From Cristatella mucedo (taxonomy: Eukaryota > Bryozoa > Phylactolaemata > Cristatellidae): DNA of 64,000 nucleotides. The notes beneath the pieces were generated by a model. That model was given only the letters and a program-made list of their open reading frames with translations. It was not told the origin of the DNA and did not search any database. The DNA is taken from positions 7,900,001-7,964,000 of the forward strand of contig WPIO01000011.1 in assembly GCA_009760855.2 (NCBI GenBank), written 5' to 3'. This document shows, piece after piece, positions 46,901 through 59,086 of the stretch; the stretch's first letter is position 1; each line of letters opens with the position of its first letter. The position numbers were made by a program, and so were the translations under genes.

Positions 46901-49900
46901 CTCGATGGAATTCTTTGAAATTGACTTGATCTGCACAAGATCCCGATTTCTTAAAACGAAGTTTAAGCCTGAGCCTAACACGGCACTTTTTTAAGTTTTT
47001 TTTGTAAATTGAACGGAATCACCATGACTCTGTACATGGACAGAATGTACGGCAGCATGTTTTTCAAAAGCACTTTCAAGTGCCATGTTCGCTGCATCAA
47101 TGAAACATGATATTACCATTTAATTGCATTTCCATTTACAGAAAATGTAAAGCACATAGAGAGAGATTGAGTTCTCTGAGGGCGTTTATCAAGTGGATTA
47201 TTATTATTATTATTAATATTAATGAAGGTATCGAGGCTGTCGGTCGAGTCTGGGTGCAGGTCAAGAAGACCTGCATCACAAAGAGATTTAAAAAAATTGT
47301 CCACGTCAATGCTTTTCTAAATTACTGCGCTGGACAATTTCGACATTACCCTGTACGTACAAGGTAGCAGGAACAGTTAAAGAGACAGAACAACGGTCTG
47401 AGAGGGTCAGCCGGCACACCACAAAGTCAGTGGGACAATCATCATTGGTGATCATGAGATCTTGGATATCGCCACCGACGTCGTGCTTATTATGGATTTT
47501 AAATATCACCGTCTAAACAATATTGAGGTAATGCTGCTAAACCCCAGACGAATGAGAGCAGCGTAACTAGAGAAACGCATCTTGAGCATATTAAGTGGGA
47601 GTATTTTTTTGTTAAAGTAGAAAGAATAGAGGAATGTAACTCATGGGTATGGTGAAAAGAAAAGGCAGGAGGCATTCCAAGGTGTCGCACTTTGCTGTTG
47701 CTGTAACGCCCTACGATATACAGGACCCTGATTTTAAGCTACGTACGATCACTGTCTTCCCTGTTGCCTATTTATGTGTACAAAAAGCGTCTCTGAAAAT
47801 CACATTAGCGTGCGACTTTTCAGTGATTGAATTTCGATTACTCCTACTGCCGATTTAGAAAAACCTTTTCTTCGGCACCACGGCAGCAGCTGGTGTCCGT
47901 TTTGCTGGCCAATCAACCTGGTTAGTCTAAGTTTTCTCGGGCTCAGCTTTCCTTTTGACCGGACGTCTGTAAGGTCAGTGATACGACCACAGATGGCTGC
48001 TTGGCCTGGCACTAGAACAATCGTACAGGTACATTTTCCGGCTTCAAAAAAAATCCCAGTTAATTAGGCGTAGTCCAGTAGTCCTCATTTTTAAAGTGCT
48101 ACCATGTAACCAGCTGTGCTTCTCGAGTACCTTAGTTAACAGGAAGCTGGTAGGAGCCGACGTATAATACATACTACCGACCATAGTTCACGTAGAAGCC
48201 ACCGAATATGGATATAGGAGCTCTTGTAAAGGTAAACTAATATTTTCTGTCTGGCAATTTTGGTAAAAGTCCAAACTCAAAATGAGATCTGTGAGTTTAT
48301 ACTTCGTTCTGTGCAAAACTATTCACTTCTACTGCAGTCCCCACCTTTCGACTTGAGGGCATAGGCAAATCGCTGCACACCGAGCTCGCTTACACACGTT
48401 CTTTGTCAGTTGCAGAGTTCGCTTCTGAACATCGAAGTTCTTGTTGACAACGTATGCGGAAACCAATACAGCCAAGACCAGCTTAAAGCGTATCTGCTTG
48501 TTGTCTGACCATAGCCCGTGATACATTACGTGCCTGCGGGCATCGCTTCGGCCTGCCGGGTCCCCCACACTGCCGGTGGCGTTCCATACTCAGCTGCTAG
48601 CAACCTGCATGTTAGCTATAATTGTGCATACCTACTGTCGCTTCGTTGTAGAAACTTAAATGCTTTCCTTAGATGTTTCCAAGATCCGAGAATTTTTATG
48701 CATTAACGAAAGAAAGCGCCCCAGAGCCACCGCGGAGGATGGGGCCGGAGGCTCGTTAGGCAGGAGCTGGGAGCTGAGTACCGGCTCTTTATTATTCTCA
48801 GCGTGTTCACCCTCAAGCGCCAGTATGGTTCTCTCTAACGTGTTGGTCCTCGAATCTGTTATAACTCCGGCGGCCCAACTTAATGCTTGTATTTGGAATC
48901 CTTGCTCAACGTGCAATTAAAGCCTAGTGATAAGCGACCTTTTTATTGAAAAAGGTCTCAACCTTTTCGCCTATACTGAAATATGGCTAAAATTGGATAA
49001 CAGCCCGACAATTTAAGACGATACCCCGCTTGGTTTCTCTTCTTTCGCACCCCTGGATCAATAAAAACTGTAGGTAGAATTCCAATTATCACGTGCTCGA
49101 ACTTCGACTTCAACCCATTTGCAATATCCTTGAAGCAGTCTTTATTGTTTAAATTTCACCCGACAACAAGCTACCGACGGTGGCAGTAGTATATCTCCCT
49201 CAAAGTAAAAAACTCTTCCTTTACCTCAGGTTTCTCTGATCTCATTTTGATTTTGTGAGCAAAAACATAATTTTTCATCACCATGGGCGATTTCTGCGTT
49301 AAATTTGATAAATTATCTTACGCCATCAGCACTGCATTTTGTGCACTAACTGACTCACTGTCTCTTGCGGCTTATGTAAATGGTCCTACTTACATCTAGG
49401 GTCATGCACCCGACAATATTTTCTCATGTAACTGCACTTTGTCATCACCAATTCTTACCAAATCCTGCTGATCTGACCACATGCAGATCTCATTCAGTCT
49501 AAAACGAGTCTTTTTCTTCTTCCTCCTCCTCTAAAATCAGCTGTGGATCGCGAAACATCAAGACCATTGACATTTATGCTGTCAGTGCGAGAATATCTGC
49601 CTCACTGCAGCTGCTCAGTCCCCCTTCCGGTCTGTCATCATTGGTAGATTGCTACAGCACGTCACTAGCTCACGTGCTCGACGAGTTTGCACCTCTGATT
49701 AAGTTCACTATGCAACCTCGCCAAGACGGTCTATGGTTTACCATAGACATTAAACTAGCTAGGTCTACTAAGCGACAGCTTTAAAAAAAGTTCACGACTG
49801 ACTGTCCATAGATAGGCATAGGAGGACTACTTTAGGTCGAAACAATCGATCCTAGCAAATGGCAAAATCTAGCTTTTATAAAAAACAAACAAATATCGTT

Positions 49901-52900
49901 GAATCGCGGATGCACAATCCAAAAATGCTGATTTTGACGATCTCCTTAGCCTCTCAGATGTTAGCTCCTTACTTAGTGATCCATGTGACGATCTAGCTAA
50001 TCGCTCCTCGAGCTTCTATGTAAATAAGATAGAGAAGATCATGGGGTTCATCCCTACGATGGTAGCATCACCCTTGAATGATGTCGCTCGATTCCAGCTG
50101 CACCAAAATTTCTACAATGAATAAGGTCACTAGGGACCTCGTCATGAAGTTCATATACCAATACAAAAAGACAAGTAGTCCTCTTGACCCCTTTCGCTGT
50201 CCTGCTTCTACGATGTATTGATCTGCCGCTGCCATGCATAACTAACATCGTTATATGTCATTAGGCTCACGTCAAGTTTCAGAACCTTTTAAAATAAGCT
50301 GTTGTCAGGCCACTGCACAAGAAAGCGACACTAGATCAAGAGAACTTAAGCAACTTCCTCCCAGTCTCCCTTCTACCGTTCCTCTCAAAGACACTGGAAC
50401 GAGTCGTGGTAGACCAGTGGAACTCATTCATTTAAACTTCAAACCTTGCTAGGAAGTTCTAGTCTGATTATAGAGCTATCACCCTACAGAGTCAGAATTG
50501 CTTCGGGCGTATAACGATCTACTTAGGAATGCCGACTTAGGTAGAATATTGTATCTTGTTTTGCTCTATCTTTCGACAGTCTTTGACACTATCCATCACT
50601 GAGTATTTCTTGAGTGCATCTCATCTCGCCCGGACATCACTGGCACTGCTCTGCGATGGTTCAAGTCATATCTCAGTGATAGACTGCAGAGTATTGATGT
50701 TAATGAACAACGATCGTCCGAGGAACCCCTGCAAATTTGGTACCTCAGGGCGCCGTGGTTGGTCCAGTTGTTTTTACGGTTTATACTTCCCCCTCTTGCC
50801 GATGTGATTGCCAAGCAAAATCTAGGCTTTCACTTCTATGCAGATGACACTCAATTGTACCTTGCTTTGATTCCTCGGAGCCCTTGAGCACGCTGAATTC
50901 TCTCAACTCGCTTGCTGCATGTACTGATAACATTCGAACGCGGATGGCAGCAAATTTTTCTAAACTGGATGTTGATAAAATCAACTTCCTACTTATCGGA
51001 AAACCAAGTCTAATTCAGAAATTTGAAAGTTTGACGCTGAGAATCGTCTCTGACAGCATATCTCCTGTTGAATGTGCACAAAATCTAGGTGTCATGTTCC
51101 AAAGTGACCTTCCATTATTCGAATAAATCAGCTCCACAGCCATGTCTACCTTCTTTCAGCCACATAATATTGCTAATAATAATAATATTTATAATAATAA
51201 TTCGCTTGATAAAGCGCCCTCAGAGAACTTAATCTCTCTCTAGACGCTTTCCATTTGCTGTAAAGTGAAACGCAATTGAATGGTAAGTAAAATCATGCTT
51301 GAAAAACAAACTAAATGAATAATATGGTTAGGGATGACATGCACAGGGTCAGCATGCAAATGTGGTTAGTGGCAGCATGCACCGTGTCAGCACGCATAAG
51401 CACATCAAGGACGAATCACAGGGACCCACTAAATACTGTCATAAATAGGTATGTCTTTAGGTTCCTTCCAAATGTGGTTAGGTCAGGGGATGTTCTGACG
51501 CAGGTCGGGAGGGAGTTCCAGGCTTTGGGAGCATATGAACCAAATGCACGGTCTCCAAAGGATTTAAGGTTTGTACGAGGTATTTGTAGACTGTTGGATT
51601 CCGAAAAGCGGGTGGTACGATACTTGGCCTGATGGGGTAGTATATCTGAAAGATAGGCTGGAGCCATAGAATGAAGGGACCTAAAAGTGAGCGACAAAAC
51701 CTTGAAGTCAATCCGTTGCTTGACTGGTAGTCAGTGCAGGTTGGCGAGAAGTGGAATAACGTGGCAACTGCGACGCTCACGACAGACAAGTCTAGCTGCC
51801 GAGTTTTGCACCAGCTGCAATCGCCTGATCACACATGCTGGTAGGCCAGTAAGCAGTGAGTTGCAGAAGTCGAGACGGGATGTCACGAATGCATGGACCA
51901 ACTGAGATGTGGTATCTTTATCTAAACAAGCCCGAATTTTAGCAATGTTATGAAGTTTAAAATAGGCAGATTTGACTGTGGAGCTGATGTGGTCGTCTAA
52001 TGAGAGGTCGCTTTGGAATATGACACCTAGATTTCGAGCTGATTCAACTGGAGATATGCTGGCAGAGTCAATTTTGAGAGTCAGCCTTTCCAATCTCTGG
52101 ATCACATGGGTTTGCCCATAACTAGTAAGTTGGTTTGATCATCGTTAAGTTTTAGAAAATTTGCTGCCATCCATGTGGGGATGTCATCAATGCATGCAGC
52201 TAGTAAGTTGAGAGAATTTGAGGTGCTCGAAGGCTGGGAGGGATCAAAGCAAAGGTACAACTGAGTGCTAAAGAGTAGGCTTTTGTAGACAGGGATACCA
52301 CATCTAAGTAGGCCTATGCATTTGTGAAATTACTTCTTGACTTCTGTAACTCAGTGCTTGCTGGCCTACCGTTTTGTGCATCAGGTGCTGACAGCTGGTG
52401 CACAAGTCTGCAGCTATTGCGGTCTATTGTTAGCATAGCAGTTTCCAGATCACACAGCTTTTCGCTGACCTGCACTGGCTGCCAGTCAAGCAAAGCATCG
52501 ATTTCCATGTAGTTTAATACATGTTTAGGCTTATCACTATTTGCCTCCAGCCTACCTATCAGATCGACTTCTCCACCAGGCTAAGCATCGTACCACCGGC
52601 TTTCCGGAATATAACTGTTTACACATACCTCGCGCAAATTTCGAATCCTCCGTAGACCGTGACTTTGGTTTGTATGGTTCTAAAGCTTGGAACTCACTTT
52701 CGAATTGTGTCAAGACATCTCCTGACCTGCACACATTTAAAAATAAACTGAAAATTCATCGATTTATAACAGCGTTTAGTGGGTCTCCGTGGTTCGTCCT
52801 CTTTGTGCTTATGCATGCTGACTTCTGCGGATGCTGCCACTAACTATACTTGCATGCTCACCAGGTACATGTCACCCCTTAACCATGCTATTCCTGTTTT

Positions 52901-55900
52901 TATTGAGCATGCTAACAGTAACCATTCGATTGTACTTCCTTCCTTTGTAGCAAATTGTAAGCGCCTAAAAAGAGATAGAGTTCTCTGAGGACGCTATGTC
53001 AAACGCATTGTGGTTATTATTATTATTAACCTGCTCAAACTTGTAAACCCTCGTCGTATGGACGATTTCTGTTGTAAGCACTCTTTCCGTGCCATTGCAT
53101 TGATGATAAAAGCCATAGGTGCTCATTTCCTGCTAGGGAAATGAGGCTGTCGAATTAGCCATTATTAAATATATTTTAACTTAATTTTAGCATTTTCCTT
53201 CCCATCAGCTAAGCAAGCATTTTGCTTTGAAACAAAATTGAGTTAAACCGGACGCTCTTTCCGGAACGAAAGCCGTACTCTACCAAAATGAAGGTCACGG
53301 CTACGATAACACTTCCCTTAGGTCAGCGGTTCTCAACCTGTGGGTCGCAACCCCATGGGGGGTCTAGCGAATCTTTCACATGGGTCGCCTAAGAACATGA
53401 CAAAACACGTATTACCACATTTCAAACACAATAGGCTTATGGATGGGGGTCGCCCCAAAATGAGGAGCTGTGTTAAAGTGTTGCGGCATTAAGAAGGTTG
53501 TGAAGCATTGCTTTAAGTTGTTGATTCTTACCAAGTTGGGGTCTTCTGAAAAGGAATTGATTTTTATCCCGATTCCTACATGCTCGGTATTGAAATGAAT
53601 GAAATAACTTGTTAATTCTTGCTTGGCATAACAATATATGAAATAGCTTGGTTGCTAATGTTAAGTTGCTCCTTTGAAGTTTTAAGAAGGAATAGCAGGA
53701 TTTTCAAGTGAAAAAAGTATGAGCTCAAACCTAATGGGACAGAGTTGACTTAATGACCGAGCCAGAGAATCTGTTTTTACTGCACGTGCGTTCAAGATGC
53801 AGAAAATCAATTCATATTTCTCTCCATACTTCCCCGAGAATTTCCTTCATAATAACGGTTTAAATATAGCGCACTATTAAAGGGCTTTATTCATTTAAAC
53901 GGGTTGAGAAATGTTTTCGCGATTGCATCGATGCTTTTACATAACTCGTTTTTCAAGCGAATTGCGACCAGATAGCGTTTTTTACCCCCTGTAATTCTAA
54001 CAAATGGATATACAAATAGTCGGAAACATATATTGGCCAAACCTTGGCATCGCCCGAAATGGCCAATTACCGGTAAAGCTGAGGGTAGGCAAGCCCTTTA
54101 TGGGTTGTTTGAACAAAGTCTCGAGCGGGCAGACCCCTTCCTGGATGCCTTTTTTTCGACTTTATAATCCAATTTTATAAATATGCTACTTAGTGCTACA
54201 GCTAATTATTAACTTTTATTGATATACAAATTTAGAATGAATGACTATATACAGGAATGCAGCTTTCACAGCACGTTTAGTGTAAATACGAATTCTATGA
54301 TAAGACATAACATTCCACCTATTTGACAGTCTGCAATGTATATTACCTTGTGCAATTACCTTTCATCATAAAATAATCGATGATGGATTCAAGTATTTCG
54401 TCTATGCGTTAAGGAAATATCTGACGTGAGACTAACTTAATTCGCATTCAATTGGTGGCCAAAATAAGGGTTGAACCTGGCAATTTGGTAGAGTTGCTTT
54501 ACTAAATAGAAGGAGTATACTTGTAATGTCTCACCCTGTTTTGAGCCAGTTCACGGCTGGCCGTTGGCTGTGAGTTCGTGCGTGTGTCAGGGTTCATCGC
54601 GCTCGAGTGGTCACGCTGCTACAGGGAAGGAGCGTCCATTCACCTGTTAAGCTCCAGATCCGGCTTCCATTCAGATAAACCGTCAAAGTGCCAATATCTT
54701 CTCCGTACATGTGATAGTAAAACTGAAGGCATCCACCAGCAGCCGCTAAATTCTTCCTAAATATCGGAGAGTTCAAGAGAGCCTTGGTGCCATTGGCTCT
54801 ATAGCTCGATTCGATGTACCTAAATTCACCTACAAACAGAGAGAGAGAGAGAGACAGAGCACGCAAGAGTTGAGCCAAAACTCCTGGTTGGCTTGGCTGG
54901 CGAAGCTCCAAAACGAACACACACTACTACGACGAGCTCACCCAAGCGGTTGCCAGTATGATCTGCACACGGTCCTGTGCCTTGGGTGAGCGTACAGCCA
55001 GTTCCTGCTAGCCACCTCAGTAGACCGCCAGAGTCAACGTAGCCGCAGCCGGACGGTGATAAAGCCGTTCCAAAATCACACAAATAACTAGGTAAATCTA
55101 GAAATAAAACTAAAGTAGTTCCGAGCGACAGCTCAAGCAGTAACCGATTGAAGGACACTCTTTACGGCATTAGTGCAGTATCAACAAAATAAATATAGTT
55201 CTGATACGGTGCTATGACGATACCTTGTTTGTATTGTTAATGCCATCAGTTTATTTTGCAAACCGCCGATTCAGCAACCGTCGTGTATCCGTAGCCGTAC
55301 AAGGCTGGTTGACATGCACGTTTATTAAGATCACGGCCTTGTCGTCACCAGGTTCTAATATCATTAGAATGGTGATAGAAGAAGCCATATAAGCATCAGG
55401 GTGTGCAAAAAATGACTTCTGAAGTCGGCAATGACGAGATGAGGACTCGTTGAAACGCAGTAATCGGAAAATAATAATAATAAGTCATTTGTATAGGGGC
55501 TCCAGAGTACCTAATCTCTTTCTAGACCAATGATTGTCATCACCTTGATTTTAAGGCACCGGCTTGTGACAGATAGCATCATCACAAAGCTGAATGTTTC
55601 CAAAAAAACATTCCTTATCAGCTAATTAAAGATTTTCAACTTCGACACGAGTCCGGTTTTTCGACTGATATTAGTTAGGTTTCTCCTAGTGGAAGCATTC
55701 AGCACATAATTTGCTTATTTGTAAGAATCAAGGTCATCAATCTAGTTTCAATCAAATGAGAAAATCTAAACTTCCACTAGGAGCTTGCAGTAACGAATAG
55801 GGCTTAGCACAGTTTTCAGTTTCGTCATGATAAGCTTTAAAAAATGTCATAACTTTGCTGAAGGGGGATATGATGTAAGTCGCAATGCCAGGAGGAAGCA

Positions 55901-58900
55901 CGAGAAGTAGGCTGACGCCAAGTCAGCTGCGCCACCAAGTCTGCTGTGCCACTGGTTTACTGGAAACTGAACAATCCTACTTTGGTTTTCCTCTCCCAAT
56001 GCACTGCTCATGCCGGTACGCTTCCTAGAAGCGCAAGTCGCGTGGTTTATGTTATGCTTGATAGCCTGAACAGAAGTAAATGCTTCCATCTGCGGCGGTA
56101 GAACTGGCGGAATATTTGCCAATTGACTTAACTCAATCGTGACTGTCTGTGGATGTATACGTGTATAAAAACTTAGTGACAAAACTGTAAGCTCACCAGA
56201 ATCATGTACAACCAAACCAACAACTAACTAGTAGCTTGCTAAAACTCACATGAACTTTACTATACTCTGACAAGCCTTAGGAGACATGAAAGTTAACCGA
56301 AGTCGATATGACATGCTGACCTGTGTTGCTTTCAGCGTAGTGAGGTCATACTAGGACTTGTCGTGGCAATGCTAAAGCCGAGTGCTTCGGGGCGGCCGCG
56401 TTCGGTAGCCACAGCTTCAGGAGTGCATCGCTACGGATTAAATTTGCCAGGCAAGCCGCGAGCAATCTCCTTTCATTGCCTGTCGGTATTTTTTGTTCAA
56501 GTGTACTACACGGTCTCTTAGAATACCCCCACTATTACACAGGCGGTACAGTGCTTGGAAAATATACTTTATTATGAACATTTACTACACATGCACATGT
56601 CAGTACGTAGGATATATATATGTTATCGGGAAAGAGTTTTAGCTAAGTATATTTACACTAGCCGTCAGTACCCTGTCCTGCGGAGGTCGAGCGTGCAACG
56701 TGGTCCTCCCGGTTCAGGAACAGGGGCTACACGGGTTCCGATTCGGTATTGGCGTCGGAGAGGCAGTGCCACCTTAAAGCCGTTTTTTCCGAGCGTGGGA
56801 TGCCGAGTTCGTCCAGGCAAGCTTCATAGTTTAGCCACCAGCTGCCGAGAGCCCTAACCACGAAGGGCCTCACCACTGCCGACCCGTAGCAAGCGGCCAG
56901 GAAAGAACGGGCAACGGCTGCATATTCATCGCACTTGTTCCGAGCCACCACAATCAGAGCATCCTAGCTGCTGTCGAATAGCACCGTCACATCCTCAATT
57001 ACTAAATCAGTGCCGATGTCAATTACCAGGTCCGGCTTGAGAGCCAGACCACCGGCTACCTGAAGGGTACTGCCTACCGACATGTAGTTGAGCGTGGTGG
57101 CCGAAAGAACTCAGATTAGGCGGCTCAGAATCAGATTGTGTCGGGCCGTAATTGCATGCAGTATCGGACGGCAGTGGCTTAGCACGTGGCAAGCGGTCTC
57201 TGACTCTGTGGGAAATAAGCTAGAGCTGGTAGCCGCCCCAGGGTATGCCCGACTCCTTGCAGCGGCCACTGGCAGCACGTCCAGGCATGTTAGCTGCACG
57301 AACCACCAAGCCCGGAACGACAAGCAAAGAACCTTAGTATAATTAATTGGTATGGCGACCTAAGAGAAATTAATCCCTATTCAGGCGCTTCACATGTGAC
57401 ACGGCGCTTGAGCCTATGACCTCGGTCATCTTTATACATTCACGTTGACCTCGGTCGTTAAGGGCGAGCACCTTAATCATGGGTCCGGACCGCACGGGAC
57501 AGATAATTGCTAAGAAAGAGGACAGTCTCCGAAAATTTAGTTGTCGCACAATGCAAACTTCCTAAGAGGCTGGGGGCTAGGCCTCACAGAGACCGAATTG
57601 CATGAATCAAGTGGCAAAATACCAAAATGCCACGATTTTGAGGCGTTTCGGTGAGAACAGAGCCTATGAACACTGGTGTGCCAGCAATCGCAGAAAGTGA
57701 CAGTGCTCGATGTCTTTCACGCCTCTTCAATAAGGAATCCGGTGCTTTCTGGCTCTGCTGAATAGCTGAGTGAGTGCGACAGTTTACTAAAACTTTAAGC
57801 GAGCAGAAGGCCGACCAATTATGGAAATAGCTACTTACTTTAATTATGAAGTATATGATAAAAGCATCGACTGGTTTGGTCCAGTGGTTAAGGTGCTCGT
57901 CCCGACCAAGGTTTGGCTGAGGTTGTGGGCTCAAGCCCCGAGGCATATGTGAAGCGCCTGAATAGAGATTAAGATCTCTTTGGGCGCTATACAAATGAAT
58001 TATATTTTTATTATATCTATTTGCTTTATATTCCGTAATCCGAAATTCCCCGAGAGCCATCGTTTGATCACCTTTAATACAGACTCATCGACTGATGCAG
58101 AAGGTAGACACGCAGACAGAGGGACTGATAGATATATAGAAAGATGGAAAGACCGATGGAATGAAAGACGTAGATGGCGAAATAAAACTTGGTGCAAAAA
58201 TATACAATTTCAGTCCGCATTAGCATATAAAAAACGATTCACGCGGTAGAGAAAATGAATTTAGGGGACAAGAAACACAAGCCGATGATATTAGGCTCAC
58301 CTTGCAAGATGTTTTTCGTATGTCTAATACGGTACAGCCGCAATATATACCACATACAATATCAGAGGAAGTAATTTACTAATTAGCGAATCTAAAAGTG
58401 ATAAACAGTGCCAAATCTGAAAGTTTACTTATAATTTTACGTTGAATAATAAAACAGAGCTACGCAGGCTTTCGATTTACCCATTTTTTAAAAGAGTGGA
58501 ACTTTATCTCACTCGAATTATAAATAAGAACGTAGGTAGCACAGCCAATAGCTTCTAAAAGTTTCGAAAAAAAGTCTTTTTTACTCCGAAAAAGTCAATG
58601 CCACTGAATACAATTATTTGGCTCTTGAATTCAACTAAATAAAAACCCATGAATATCTCAGCTTTGATTTCATTGTTTCGGAGGACATCAACGATACCAC
58701 TGACTGTTGAGTTGAATTACTTAAAGAGCTTTGTCCTTCAGGAATGCCTCCACACTTATTGAAGTTGAAAGTTTTCGCCACTTTGATGCCACTGAGAATT
58801 AGTGAATCGATAAATGACTTGATGAATTACATGGGACTCAACAGGGAGGTAATAACTGTTTTGCCGTGAGGAATGAGGAATAGTCTTCGTACGAATGCAA

Positions 58901-59052
58901 GTTTAGAACCAGGTGATACAGTCAAGCACTCGGAATGCGACGACGCTTGTTTCCAGTAGTTTTGACCCCAAGCAAACGGCTCATGACCCCAAGCAAACGG
59001 CTGCTACACGAATTACGCAGTGATAACTTTGAAAGATAAATATATAGAATAA

Positions 59053-59086
<34 letters not shown>

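Noticed and set aside
54578-54760. Plus-strand frame opposite MAM domain 2
   Set aside because: It is antisense to a splice-bounded exon with the MAM signature; it has no domain of its own.
57584-58060. 158-codon - strand frame
   Set aside because: It starts inside a SINE1 in antisense and has no domain; a similar frame occurs in the SINE1 at 750. Repeat-derived.
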